A stretch of 64,000 nucleotides of DNA, from the NCBI GenBank assembly GCA_948146395.1, contig OX411543.1, positions 61,865,676 through 61,929,675 on the forward strand, read 5' to 3'. The position numbers and the translations under genes are program-made. Of this stretch, positions 35,919-47,218 are shown piece by piece. The notes under the pieces are model-generated. The model was not told the DNA's origin. It made no database searches and saw nothing but the letters and a program-made list of their open reading frames with translations. Within the stretch, counting starts at the first letter, position 1. Each line of letters begins with the position of its first letter. Source of the DNA: Fragum whitleyi (Eukaryota; Mollusca; Bivalvia; Cardiida; Cardiidae).

Positions 35919-36198
35919 TGATTGATTGATTGAATGGAGTTTAACGCCGCTTTCAACATTATTTCAGTTATATCGCGGCGGCTGGAGCACCTAACAATGG
36001 ATTCCTGGTATTTCTATCACCAGTACAACCACCACATTCTTTCCTAGCCTCCAGCCGCTATCTCACATAGGTCTACGATTATCAACCCATTGGTGAGAGA
36101 CAGATAGTCGGAAAGAATGAGTGCCGCCGTCGGGGATCGAACCCGCGAACTCTAGATTGACAGTCCGACGCGCTACCAACTGCGCTATGACGGCGGCT
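35919..36198 (-). mobile_element. tRNA-derived SINE with 12-base target duplication
   Basis: TGTAAGAAAGGT stands on both sides (35907-35918 and 36199-36210). On the minus strand it starts with a tRNA-like head, GCCGCCGTCATAGCGCAGTT, containing a box A (TAGCGCAGTTGG) and a box B (GGTTCGATCC). The central part has the AGCGGCTGGAGG / GCGGCTGGAGCACC inverted pair, and the 3' end reads GGCGTTAAACTCCATTCAAT followed by TCAATCAATCAA. That tail type is what I recall for bivalve SINEs. The intact duplication argues for a fairly young insertion. Confidence 0.88.
36119..36197 (-). pseudogene. tRNA-like head of the SINE (Asp-like anticodon GTC)
   Basis: A GCCGCCGT/ACGGCGGC acceptor stem, D-arm GCGC...GCGC, loop CTGTCAA with GTC in the anticodon position, and T-loop GTTCGAT. 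The anticodon stem is mismatched, and three extra bases separate the acceptor stem from the D-arm. It is the SINE promoter, not a working tRNA. Confidence 0.7.
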
Positions 36199-36476
36199 TG
36201 TAAGAAAGGTATCAATTGGATTACTCATTGAATGTTCACTCATCTGGTCTTGAAATAAACTACAATTTATATTTGGTCGCAAAAGATTGGTTTCATCTTT
36301 GTAGTCCCACACATTTCATTGTTTAATCTAATTACGATATCCTAAACTTTATGCCAATAGAATAGATACATTTCACTATAAATACATCCGTAAGACACTA
36401 AGTACAGTTTTGCACTGAGCCCGCGTAATGTATATATAATTTTTATAATGTAATAGTCAGTTTTCCAAAAGTATAC

Positions 36477-36925
36477 TACAGTCAACAACATCGTAAAATT
36501 GACAAGGTGAATGATTCTGGAATGATTTTGGAATGAAATTGAATGAGTGTGCGGAGCGAGTTTTGAGTGAATTTAATGGGAGGTAATCCATTTTCGCTAA
36601 TTTTGTCCAGGATGAACAAATTAAGCGATATGTATTACCTCCATTTAATAAAGTATTCATAAAGGCTCTATAAATAGCTTCCCTTTTCTTCAAGAACCAA
36701 CCAGACACTTAAAACTTCAATTACGTCAGTGGAATCGTGGTTTGATTCTTTCTTTAATCATTTGGAAGATAGTTGTTAATCTTATATCTTTACGAAATTT
36801 TGAAAGTTTTTTAATGGTTGGAATGACTGATTGGATTGAATGAATGGAGCGCTGAGTGAGCCAGTGAGCCATCTGAAATGGTTTTGATTGAGATGAATGT
36901 CAATTTCACGATGTAAATAACTGTA
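36477..36925 (-). mobile_element. Family A MITE, copy 13
   Basis: TACAGTCAACAACATCGTAA to CACGATGTAAATAACTGTA. Central hairpin TTCGCTAATTTTGTCC / GAACAAATTAAGCGAT. Confidence 0.88.
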
Positions 36926-37057
36926 ACCTATTTTTTGACAGCCCTCCTTTGTCCTTTCGTTTATGGATTTTCAAATATACATTCATAGTATTTTTCTACA
37001 AAAAAAAGACATTTGAGGTCATACATGCACATTCAAAGTCAAATGGCAAAATATTAC

Positions 37058-37218
37058 CCGTGGTCCTCGGTTCGATACCGTTCGTCTTCAGTACAGCACC
37101 TCTGGTCTTCTGTCGTGCCACAACATCCATAGTCACAGTGCATCGACTCCAAAAATTGGAAGCGGCCAGATTGGTCATATCCCACATGATAGAAACATTC
37201 CGTCGACATGGTACAGTT
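37058..37218 (-). CDS. Shisa/STMC6-like protein, cysteine-rich ectodomain exon (5' limit uncertain)
   Basis: In the frame that splices in phase to the transmembrane exon (donor CACGG|GTAATA at 37058/37057; two bases left over, one base waiting), this reads MSTECFYHVGYDQSG, then MHCDYGCCGTTEDQRCCTED. The pattern C-x19-C-x3-CC-x7-CC is six cysteines of the Shisa/WBP1/STMC6 type, and the next exon starts with the membrane helix. The 5' border is a problem. A good acceptor (TGTCTTTTTAG) exists at 37235, but in this frame TAA codons follow it at about 37219 and 37228. A second frame is open there and overlaps (FNISKTVPCRRN). An indel in this copy, an assembly error or an unusual acceptor could explain it. 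Using the ATG at 37209 would leave no signal peptide. Confidence 0.65.
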
Positions 37219-37314
37219 TTAGAAATATTAAAATCTAAAAAGACAGAAAAGACATTTGGGTAAAAATACAATCTTCTCCCTTGTTGTGCTGAATTCAACT
37301 CTACGTTTAAAATG

Positions 37315-37403
37315 ACAAAACAATGCGAACTGTTTATAAATTATACCTCGCTTTGCACCTGCAAAAAGGGGTATAATTTGCAAACAGTTCGCACCGTTTT
37401 GTA
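37315..37403. repeat. Hairpin, about 89 bases
   Basis: GCGAACTGTTTATAAATTAT and ACCTC opposite GGGGTATAATTTGCAAACAG and TTCGC, with a loop of about 20 bases. Confidence 0.75.
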
Positions 37404-37425
37404 ATCCTGAACGCATTGCATAAGG

Positions 37426-37822
37426 TACAGTTAAAAACATCGTGAAATTGGCATTTATCACAATGAACACATTTCTAAATCGATCGCTCAGTGTTCCATT
37501 CATTCATTCCAAAAACGCTCCAAACCCACTGAAAAAGATAGAATCAACAACGTCATTCAAAATAAATAATCGCGATTTCACTGACATAAAACTAATTGCA
37601 AGCGTCTCATAGGTTCTTGAAGAAATAGGAAGAAATTTATAGAACTTATATGCGTATTTTATTAAAGGGAAGTAATTAATATCGCTAACTTTGTTCATCT
37701 TGAACAAAATTTGCGATATTGGATTACCTCCCAATAAGTTCACTCAAGACTCGCTCCACACACTAATTCAATTTCATTCCAAAATCATTCACCTTGTCAA
37801 TTTCACGATGATGTTAACTGTA
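37426..37822 (+). mobile_element. Family A MITE, copy 14
   Basis: TACAGTTAAAAACATCGTGA to GATGATGTTAACTGTA. Central hairpin ATCGCTAACTTTGTTC / GAACAAAATTTGCGAT. Confidence 0.9.
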
Positions 37823-40314
37823 AGGCTTCTTTGACATAGACTATGGGCTACTGGGACCCCTCTTCCCTCCCCAGGGGGAATTTTGTACACTATGATCTCC
37901 TGAAAGGTACATGTATAGGCAACAATTTAAGACATGTTAGCACTCTGGCGAATGGGGCTTTTGTAAGATACGTTACTTTGAAATCACCCACCCTAGATCC
38001 TTATTAAATGCTACATTTTGCTCCCATTTTGTGAAATTCTTTGTGCAGATTGCAATTTTTAGTACTATCTCATCCATTATTCTTGAGTATGAGTGATAAA
38101 ACATCCACAGAATCCTGTATGATTCAAGAAAATACGTGAAATATACGTTACAATTACAAATTGTTTCTCAATATTCGCCTATACAAAGATATTGGTATTT
38201 GGGCGCCAAAAAATTCAAAGCAAGACTTGTTGGCAAAATTCACAAGGTAATATGATGAATTCATATTTGCATAGTTTATTTTGGCTTGCATATTACTTGT
38301 TTTATGCGTAGAAATGAAAAGATTTGAGCACATGTCCTTTCAAACCCTTTATACAATGTAATTTCATATGCCATTCATAAACAGAAAAAAGGAGAATGGC
38401 AGCTGCAATTTACTACTCTGATCATGCATAATAAAACAAGAATATTATTTATTACTGATATCCTTATAACAACAAATGCTTTATGTCTCTGAAGGAATGT
38501 TGTAACATACGTTACCTCAAACTATTTTACCAAAACCTGTTTAAAGTGTTTTATTTTTTATCAATAAGGGTTAAAATTCTTTGAATTTATAGCTCTCAGT
38601 TCTGTTTCTTAGAAAATGCATCAGTACTGAAGGCAAATGCATGACCAACAAAAGATCAAAGATCCCCTACCACTAATGGTATTAAAATTTAGACCTTTAT
38701 TGAGAAGTCAATGTTATTTCTTTGAACAGCAAAGAAGGAAATTCTTATTGAATGCTAGTTTTTACATATTGTCTTTTAGTGTAAAGTGATAAATCATACA
38801 AATTGAAGTTAGTATCATTTGTAGTATCCCATCTCACAAAATTAAACAATTGATAACAAGATTTGAGACCATAATTTTGAAATAGCCAAATCATTAATAT
38901 ATGTATATCCAATTGCTGAAATCGAGATACCTACACCCTTCTAAATCAGCACAGATTTTAATAATCATTTAAAATTAGAAATTAAAAATATCTTGAAAAA
39001 TAGTCAATAAAAATACTGGCTTTTTGATAGATATGGATATGTATTTTGTATGTTGTACTATACCTATTGTTTAATTTCATCATAGGGAAATATCTGTTCA
39101 GCGTAATTATATATCTATCAATCACACAATGCAGCATGACAGCTAAAAGATTTTAATTAATTGAAACTTTTTTCAAAATTACTTAGTTACTTAAGCATGT
39201 ATATCATTTATCCTTATTTCGTGCATTGGTTTATTCGTTGCCTATAGATGTTTTGAAACAGAATACCGATGGTCATAATCTAGTAACGTATGTTACCATT
39301 TGTATGAAACAAATCGCAATTATCTTAAATGCACTTCAGTGTCAATACTGTAGCCATCTAAGTCAAAAATCATTGTTTCTCTTTGATTAAGATGGGTTGT
39401 TGTTTTTTTTTTGTTTTTTTTTTTGATTTTACTGCATGTTTTTCCAATTACTTGTCTGGAATGTTGGCCAAGTGGTTAGAATAAAACTTAATGTTTAGTA
39501 GAATAGTCTTGTACTTGTGCACATGAGAAAAATATGAGAGTTATGCCCATGAACCATGAGTATATTAATTAGAATGGGCATTCTTCAATTCTTTTCTCTA
39601 CTTTAACACAAACTGCATGTACATATATATTGAAAGTCAGCCAGCAATGTCAAACAGGAATGCAAATAGAGTGTTAAATCACCAGCCATTTACACATATT
39701 CACCTATAAAGCCCTTATAAGCATGCGACTTATAGACCCATCATGCATTTATTTTTATTTTTAAGAATTAAGTCTTGGGTTGTATTTGAATGAGGGCCTG
39801 ATATTGATGAAATCCTATTGCTTAAGCAATTTATCAAAATTCTTTTCTTGTTTCAGAATGTAAGATATAAAAGAAGCGCTTCTTCTATCTAAAATAATAT
39901 GTTACTTTCTGCATAAAAAGTACTTACAGTTTGTATCTAGTTCAAAGTTAAAGCATTTTTTAAGCATCTTTGTTTTACTAAAATCTTTACCATTGTAAGA
40001 ACTAATCATGTTCAAGAGAATTGCAACTGGTGTGCATCTAATTGTCCTTTGGAAGCAGCAATTATGTTTGATTTTCTAAAAAAAGGTCTTTTAAATGTAA
40101 CATATATTACTCTCTTTGATAGCTCAATCAAAATGTATATGGCAATGTACTATTCTTTTGAACATAATATGGTCATACTCGTGTAAATTTTCAGTATTGA
40201 ACTGAATTGCCCAGTTTCTTGACAAAAATAGGATTGCATGCAATGTACTTTGCATTCAATTGGAAAAAATAGAGAGCTAAAATGCTTCAAGGAATTTTCA
40301 GGCCATGTTAACAG

Positions 40315-40550
40315 TATAACACTTATCAAGGCGGCTTATCCACCTAACCATGGATTCCTTGTATTTATCGTGCACATCATTCCATTCATCACATCATCCT
40401 TTTAAAGCCTCTAGCGGCTTATTCAACGAAGATGAATGATAATCAACTTGTCTGTACTGGCTGATGAAACCTAGTTCCTATGATATTGAGTCAAATGCGC
40501 TACCAAATCCAATGTGCTACCAACTGGGCTATGATCATGATCAACTCTAA
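40315..40550 (-). mobile_element. Decayed SINE copy of the 35919 family
   Basis: CACCTAACCATGGATTCCTT and GCCTCTAGCGGCTTA correspond to CACCTAACAATGGATTCCTG and GCCTCCAGCCGCTAT of the intact copy. GCTACCAACTGGGCTATGA corresponds to its box A. Both promoter boxes are damaged. Confidence 0.7.
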
Positions 40551-41915
40551 GTAATATTTTTAACTTTTCTGTACTAAATTTATAGAAAAATTGCTTAAAA
40601 ATATCGTAGGAACAGCTTTTTTCATCTAATTGGTCATCATTTTTCACAATGAAAACTGTCTCTTATCATCAGAAGTAACGTATATAACTTGTGTTTTATT
40701 CTAAAAATGTGAAAAAGTCTCAAACATAGAAGAAACCATAAGCTGCCTCAACACCGATTTTGGAAGCTGCCTTTACATTGTGTTTGGTACATTTCCTGAA
40801 TCTATGATAGCAGCTCAATAATAAATATACCTATAAATAAGTGGTAACGTATTTTGCAAGCTTTTAAAACCCCAATGAGTCTTACATGATTAAAATTTAT
40901 ATTGATACCTTAAAAATACTTTAAACAGTTATGGTTTATAGTTGGTTTAGACAATGAGGGATTTCAAAACAATTGCAATCAGATGAGATATGAATAAGCC
41001 TATGGTAATTGATGGGAAAAATTGGTTACTTTATAGTAACGTATTTTGCAAAATAGCTTGATGGCCAGATGCATAAAAAAATAAAATATCCCAAAGAACA
41101 GAAGCTTATAGAAAAACACAGTAAACAAAACATTCAGTAGAGCATTGATGAATATAACATTTCGAATACATTAAATAGAAATTTAAATGTAACGTATTTT
41201 ACTCCCATGCATTGCTTGTAAGGGCTATATTTTTCAATTCATAATGTAAATGGGCTTCAAATACCTTCAGAATCACAAATATCATGAACAAAACATAATA
41301 TCAATTATTTTTTTACTAAATTACAGGTAATTTCTATTACAAGACATACAACTAAAATTGTTATATGATAATTTTATGGGTTGGTTTCTTTAGAGTAACG
41401 TATCTTGCATTTGCCCCAGTGGCCAGACTGCTAACAAGTTTCAAAATGTTCAATATTGCATAGGCTTTTAGAAAAGCATTGTTAACAATCTTCCCAAAAG
41501 GGCAGCTATGGAAAAATCATTTCTATCTATGTATCTTTCTTTGAAATTAAAAAAGTAACGTATTTTACTTCCATATCATGCCTTCAAGGGGGATTTATTT
41601 ACAAAGTATAACTATGAATTTGCTCCACAAATATTCTTCAACATAAATTTTGGCATGAAAAGATCACTTTTGGCCATTTTGACTCATCTTTTCACTGTAC
41701 AAACCTAAAATCTTGTCTTGAAAAATTGATGGGTAATTAACTTTGACTTCAATTTTTTGGGTACTCTTTTAAAATTCATTTTCAAAATTTTGTTGGGTGT
41801 GCTACTTTAAAGTAACGTATCTTACAAAAGCCTCACTCGCCAGAGTGCTAACATGTCTCAAAATGTTCTACATACCATGGACTTTCAGAAAAATATGGTC
41901 TACTAAATTCCCCCT

Positions 41916-41938
41916 GGGGGGGGGGGGGGGGGGGGGGG
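41916..41938 (+). repeat. G23 homopolymer
   Basis: An uninterrupted run of 23 G at the right edge of the 4.1-kb element. Its length is likely to be unreliable in an assembly. Confidence 0.9.
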
Positions 41939-42049
41939 ACAAAACCCATTCTGGCTCATGGACTAACAAGAGCTACAGACGCGTGTACTGTCTGATCTTA
42001 GTTACCTTATCTACTTGGTTTTTATAACAGACAAAGTTAAAGATATATT

Positions 42050-43039
42050 TTATAATGACTTATTCGGTGAATAATATCGTGAAACTGTATATGTATACTT
42101 CGCCTTCAACTATCAATTTGTTATATTTTATTTATGCTTTTTTTTTGTCCTCTTTTGCTTTCTTCAATTTAGGAATTTTTTTTTTTTCGCTGTTCAACTA
42201 TTTCTTCAGGATATTGATCATACATATACAAATTTGTCTCTTTCAGGTTTGATGTTAAAGATTTGACGTAGTCCTTATCACGTTTAGCTGTAAATCCTGC
42301 CACTATATTTCTTGATCTGTTACGACGTTTTATTCCAGTCCTATGTATTCTATCGTACGGAATTTGTGCATTTTTTTCTTCTGGCACTTTTAAATCATCT
42401 TTTAAACATGACCGTAAAGCGCCTTCTAATTGTAATTCAGATTCTTGATCGGGGTCTGGTATCCCAGCTATAAGCCAATTATTCATCATAGATTTCGATT
42501 GAATTTCAGTGATAGTTTCTTTCACTTTTTCGTTTTCCCTGCTTAAAGTTCGTATCTCATCCCGGGCCTCATCAAGTTCAAAATCGTTCGCTTTCACTGT
42601 TTGCGTAAGTGTGTCGATTTTATCCGTGTTTTTAACTAACCTTTAATCCAAATCTGAACATATCCTACTTAATCTTTTATCAAATTCATCAGCTTTCTTT
42701 TCTAAAATGTCTTTTTTGTCCAAACGTTTACCCATCTCATCGAATTTAAGTTTTAGAAACCGTATCAGTTCATTATTTCGCAATGAATTTACTGGGGGGG
42801 GGGGGGGGAATGAGTGTAGGATGCCCATTGTTTACCACCGGTCTAATTGGTGTCGAATAGTATTGTGACGGTTGCGACTGCAGTGATGGCTGTAATTGCC
42901 CAACGTTACAGGAATTGTTCATGTTGTTTAAAATTGGAGTATTGGGCTGGCCTATATTCGCCATATTTACATAGGGTGGCGGACTTCCAGCATAATTTTG
43001 ACGCATTTTGCATATTTTGCATATTCTGTCCGTTCATAC
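42050..43039 (-). pseudogene. L1-type LINE ORF1 (nucleic-acid-binding), few lesions
   Basis: The order is that of L1/Tx1-type ORF1 proteins. First a Pro/Gln/Asn-rich N-terminus (43006-42800), then a charged coiled-coil region (ELIRFLKLKFDEMGKRLDKK; ARDEIRTLSRENEKVKE), then a globular domain with NNWLIAGIPDPDQES, IPYDRIHRTGIKRR and LYMYDQYPEEIVEQRKKK. The lesions I see are a frameshift at a G-run (about 42794-42808), one TAA at about 42645, a frameshift at the A-run in QRKKK (about 42175), and stops beyond. A further shift near 43000 may separate the first ATG (43039). No ORF2 is visible downstream, so this is a fragment. Confidence 0.8.
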
Positions 43040-43610
43040 TAGTAAACGAATGAAATACATTTGAAGTGTCAATTAAACTTGATAGAAATGATTGTTCGTT
43101 ATCAACTGTATGGGTTTGTATGTTTACTACTCAAAATTTGATGAGGACCACACATAAGATTGTGTTTATTTATTTTTTTTATCAGGGAATGCAATACCAT
43201 AGCATACCATAGCATTTGATTTGATTCTTAAAATACGTCCATTTGACTGTAATGTTATTCTTAAATTCTGATGAGATCACATTCTATGGAAGCGAGAAAA
43301 AAATCTACTTAATAGAGGTAACCCGGAAATGGAGTGAAAGAAAAATTAAGAATTCTGAGTTTATTTCATTGTAATATTGCTTGTGATGTCAATTGCAAAG
43401 GATTTATTACCAAAATTTGCCTTTAAGATTTCAAATCAAGCCTCCATGTTTTATCACAATGTGTTTCGAATCGACAGACCTAGTATTGCAATCTGCAGAT
43501 GCGGATCTACGACTGACTTGACCAGACCATAAGTTATTCCAGCCTATTCATGTTCAACCCATAGAAAAAGTCTTTGATGTAAGTTCCATCCGTTCATGCA
43601 GGGATAGAGT
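43040..43610. other. AT-rich stretch, no gene seen
   Basis: Only a short CCATAGCATACCATAGCAT direct duplication near 43197. Confidence 0.35.
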
Positions 43611-44032
43611 TACATGTAATAACATCGTGAAATTGACAAGGTGAACGATTTTGTTATCATTTTGGATTTGATTTTGAATAGGTACGAAGAGCGGGTATTT
43701 AGTGAAAATTAAGGGGTGTAATACATTATCGCTAATTTCGTTCTAAATTGTCGATATGTTATTACCTCCCTTAAAACTGTTCTTTTTTGTTTGTGTGTCT
43801 TTACGGTCCAATTAGTTTAAAATCCAAACCAGCCAATAAAATCTTACAATGATAGATCGACTTGAATAAATTGTTGGTAGCCTTTAACGATTTTTAAGCA
43901 TTTTTGAACGATTTTGGATTATCTTTGAATTGTTATGGTGAGTGTTTGGATTGAAAGAATGAAGCGCTGAGTGAGCAAATAAGAAGGATTTTGATCGAAA
44001 AGAAGTTCAATTTCACGACGTTACTTATTGTA
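43611..44032 (-). mobile_element. Family A MITE, copy 15
   Basis: A variant left end TACATGTAATAACATCGTGA, right end GACGTTACTTATTGTA. Central hairpin ATCGCTAATTTCGTTCTAAATTGTCGAT, the same variant class as copy 6. Confidence 0.82.
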
Positions 44033-45285
44033 CTGACCCCATATAGGGTTAATTCACGTTTTTGAGAGCGTTAAAATTTGCAAGAGACCCGAAAAATGGG
44101 TTAGCGCCGAGTGCAAAGCACGAGGGCGTTAAATCATTTTGAGGATTTCTGAAATGTAAACGCCTGAAAAAAAAGTGAGTTGACGCTATTATTGCATAAA
44201 AAGAAAGACATCAGTATTTATACAAAAGGAATTTGTAAATATTTCATAGGAACGATTTTAAAACTAGCTCGAAAACAGACAATGTGTCGGAAAATTGTGT
44301 TTTGCATTGCGCCGTCATTTTCGTTTATACCGACGTTGCTTGGTAAATTAATGACGTTACAAAATTTAACGCGGGGATAGGATCGATGACTTTATTAATG
44401 CTCTACATTAATGTTAATTAAAGAAACTGATAAAGTGTTTAGGCCCTGAGTGAGGATATTAAAAAAAAAAAAAAAAAAAAAACCGGGCGTTAAAAAATGT
44501 AAATCTACGGGCGTGAATTAATTTATAAATCCACGTTTTCTCCCGTCAACGCCCTGGTTTTGTCCATTAATGTATGTCTATAACGACCTGAAAACGTACA
44601 TTGCAATAATGGTCCTTAAAGTCTTGCCAAATATTACTGGAGTAGTTTTGTCTTTGAAAAAAGTCGGAAAACGTCAACAAAGTGTCTATATAACGATCAT
44701 GTGACAAATATTCCATTTCTTGCTTCAAGGAAAATAAGTTAAACAAGTCTTAAACTGATTCGTTTTCTTTCGAAAATAAATGTTGGATGACGAGGAACGA
44801 TTTATGACTTTTCGTGGAACAATAAGACGACTTGGAATCGTCAACAGCAAATTAAATCGTACAGTGATTTGATCGATTTGAATGAAGTTGCCGATCGTTT
44901 GAACAATTTTGGGGCTATTTTTAGCTTTTTCGGAGCATTTTTAGCTCGGCTGATTTTGGAGAGAACCCGGGGTATTATGATCTCCTTGGTGTCAATCGCG
45001 TTAGTGTATCCGTTGGCGTTTGTGTGACAAACTTAAACATGGGTCATATCTCTGTTGTTATTAGAGATATCTCCATGAAACTTGGTATGTGTATCCACCA
45101 TCACAAGATCTATCCAGACTATCGAGGGGAAAACTCTTGAAGCCGTTATATAACAGTTATGTCCCTTTTCGACTTAGATTTTTTTGCATTGTCCAGCAGC
45201 TGCAGCCGAGTGTTGCACCTGTAGGAGGTACTCTTGTCGAGATATTGGAGTGAGCAATTTGAATGTCTCAGGTGAAACCCGGGGC
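44033..45285. repeat. Repeat-rich stretch without genes
   Basis: At 44040-44570, GGGCGTTAA / TTAACGCGGG-type motifs occur in both orientations around an A-run at 44462-44482, possibly one degraded inverted-repeat element. At 44935-45250 a repeat resembles the GAAACTT-type arrays (TCTCCATGAAACTTGGTATG). Confidence 0.45.
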
Positions 45286-45293
45286 AAATGATT

Positions 45294-45536
45294 TAACCCT
45301 TGTCATGCTGAATAAATTTTGGCTAAAAGTTTGCATCAAAATCAAAGGACAAAGAGCACTGAAAATACCAACTGTAGGTCATTTTTTTTGAAAAACTAAA
45401 TATATTGACAATTCTCGTTTGAAAAAGAGAAACAGGTGGTGTAGACTAACATCAGACTGCACATTTGTGCAGGACGATGTTTGTCTATAGCTCCTGCCAA
45501 AGCAGGAATATTTCGGGTTCAGCATGACAAGGGTTA
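45294..45536. mobile_element. Small TIR element, TAACCCTTGTCATGCTGAA ends
   Basis: TAACCCTTGTCATGCTGAA at 45294 and its exact complement ending at 45536. AAATGATT flanks both sides (45286-45293 and 45537-45544). Alternatively, the borders TTAA-CCC...GGG-TTAA fit a piggyBac-type insertion. Non-coding. Confidence 0.85.
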
Positions 45537-45818
45537 AAATGATTTATATGGTTTTGGAATGAATGTCAGTTGTTTGATATTACAAACTATACGTTTATAT
45601 ATACCGAAAAATATACTCATCATGGAATACGAACCATTCCAAACTGGGCCTACGTGTCAGGTCATTTCAGTCTACCTTTCGATATGCTTCTAACTGCATC
45701 CTTATAGCCTTTTGCGATTTTGAGTAAACATATGAGATCGAACTATGTAAAGACAATCAGACATTTAAGATTATATAATTAGAAACATTAGTTTGGGCGT
45801 TGATTTGTTTCTTTCAAA

Positions 45819-46260
45819 TACAATTAAAAACATCGTGAAATTGACATTCATTCCGATCAAAAGCATTCTTACTCATTCACTCAGCGCTCCATTCATTCAA
45901 TCGAAACACTCAATCAAATCGATAAAAAAACGCTCAGAAATCATTATAAAACATTTAGAATTCGTTCATGACTTTCAACAATAAATTCAAATCTATCTTT
46001 TTATTCCACGATTTTATTAGCTGATGTGGACTTTCAAGTGTCTGATCGGTCCATGAAGACGCACAAACAGAAAAGAACGTATATTTGATAAAAGGGAGGT
46101 AATAAATATCGCTAGTTTTGTTCATCTTGAACAAAATAAGCATTATTGGATTACCGCAATTTAATTTCACTCTAAACTGGCTCCACACACTCATTCAAAT
46201 TCATTCCGAAATCACTCCAAAAGCGTTCACCTTGTCAATTTCACGATGTTCTTAACTGTA
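45819..46260 (+). mobile_element. Family A MITE, copy 16
   Basis: TACAATTAAAAACATCGTGA to GATGTTCTTAACTGTA. Central hairpin ATCGCTAGTTTTGTTC / GAACAAAATAAGCATTATT. Confidence 0.88.
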
Positions 46261-46955
46261 CATACCCGACCGGTATAAATTGTAATATTTCACAATAAAC
46301 ACAATACGTCTGTACACTTAATTACCTTTTCTAGAAAGTTTAAAATGTCTGGTACAAAATTATTTGATTTTTACTAATATCACACCATTATCAATCCGCC
46401 ATTTTGTTCTGATAAATTTTTGGGACTTTTCCAATTCGACCCTTACTTAAATACGATGTAATAGAATTAACGCACGTTCTTCAAATTTCTGTTCTTTTTC
46501 TTGCAATAATGATATATATGTATCTCAAGTTCATTTCTGTCATTACCCTCTTTATAATGTTGTCGTCATTTTTTTCCCAACCAGTGTAGAAAGTGTTGTT
46601 TCTCGTTCCAGTAAAAAGTTTCATTGTATCAAAATATTGAACTTGTGAGACAACTTTGGGAGTGCATATATAATTTCTGTCGAAAATGAAAATAAAAAAA
46701 AAATGTAATTTTATAAAAGATACGTCGTTGTTTGGGAAGCACAATAGGCCTAGTTTAAAACGAAATTTTCAAAAGTTTTAGTTTTATTACAAATATAGTA
46801 AAGAGTATATATCATTTCGTAAAATACCGATCTCATTGAGCGGGATGTCATTTAAAACGCATTTAAACTTGGCAGCGCTTCGTTTTGATCTGTTCATAGA
46901 CGACACGTTTAACGAAATTCGATTATTCATGTTCAATAAATACATACTCTAAAAT
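46261..46955. other. AT-rich stretch, no gene seen
   Basis: A GACGACACGTTTAACGAAATTC segment near 46906 resembles the hairpin arm at 23220-23245, so a repeat remnant is likely. Confidence 0.35.
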
Positions 46956-47218
46956 TATGACCCTTCATGCAAAATGGGACCATATGAGAACTCCGTTTGC
47001 TAATCATTTGAAAAAAGATATTGATTCTAGTACAGGCCTACCACATGCCGCGTGTCAAACATTCTTTCACAGAAAGGTAGGTTGATCATTCTAGATTCAG
47101 AAATTTAGTGTAGAATGAAAAGCTTCGACCCTAGTTTATCTGCGTATTCCACACAGTCTCACATGCTTAAAGTTTTCGCGCTTTACCAAGACGGTCCCTT
47201 TTCGAATAATGGGTCACA
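46956..47218. mobile_element. Family C MITE, copy 1
   Basis: TATGACCCTTCATGCAAAAT with GGGACCAT at the left and GACGGTCCCTTTTCGAATAA with TGGGTCACA at the right are imperfect inverted repeats of about 28 bases. It abuts family A copy 17 directly. The partner copy is at 58801. Confidence 0.72.

Larger units (their letters stand above)
37867..41938. mobile_element. 4.1-kb non-coding TIR element with repeated GTAACGTAT motif
   Basis: The ends are inverted copies over about 110-130 bases: CCCCAGGGGGAATTTTGTAC, then GACATGTTAGCACTCTGGCG, then GCTTTTGTAAGATACGTTAC at the left, all mirrored at 41812-41925. A GTAACGTATnTTnC motif recurs in the plus orientation at 39283, 40675, 40844, 41036, 41189, 41395, 41555 and 41812 (40097 is a variant) and in the minus orientation at 37963, 38142 and 38502. 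The 14-mer at 38502 is the exact complement of the one at 39283. The right third is made of alternating units repeating at about 360-415 bases. No frame over about 70 residues is present. The right end runs into G23. A decayed SINE has inserted at 40315. I do not recognise the family. Confidence 0.75.

Noticed and set aside
36119..36197. Functional tRNA-Asp gene
   Set aside because: Three extra bases before the D-arm, a mismatched anticodon stem, and its place at the head of a SINE with target duplications.
36996..37298. 100-residue minus ORF as the true reading of the cysteine exon
   Set aside because: It is open across the acceptor but does not join in phase to the transmembrane exon; the alternative frame does and gives the six-cysteine pattern. 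Kept as an unresolved alternative.
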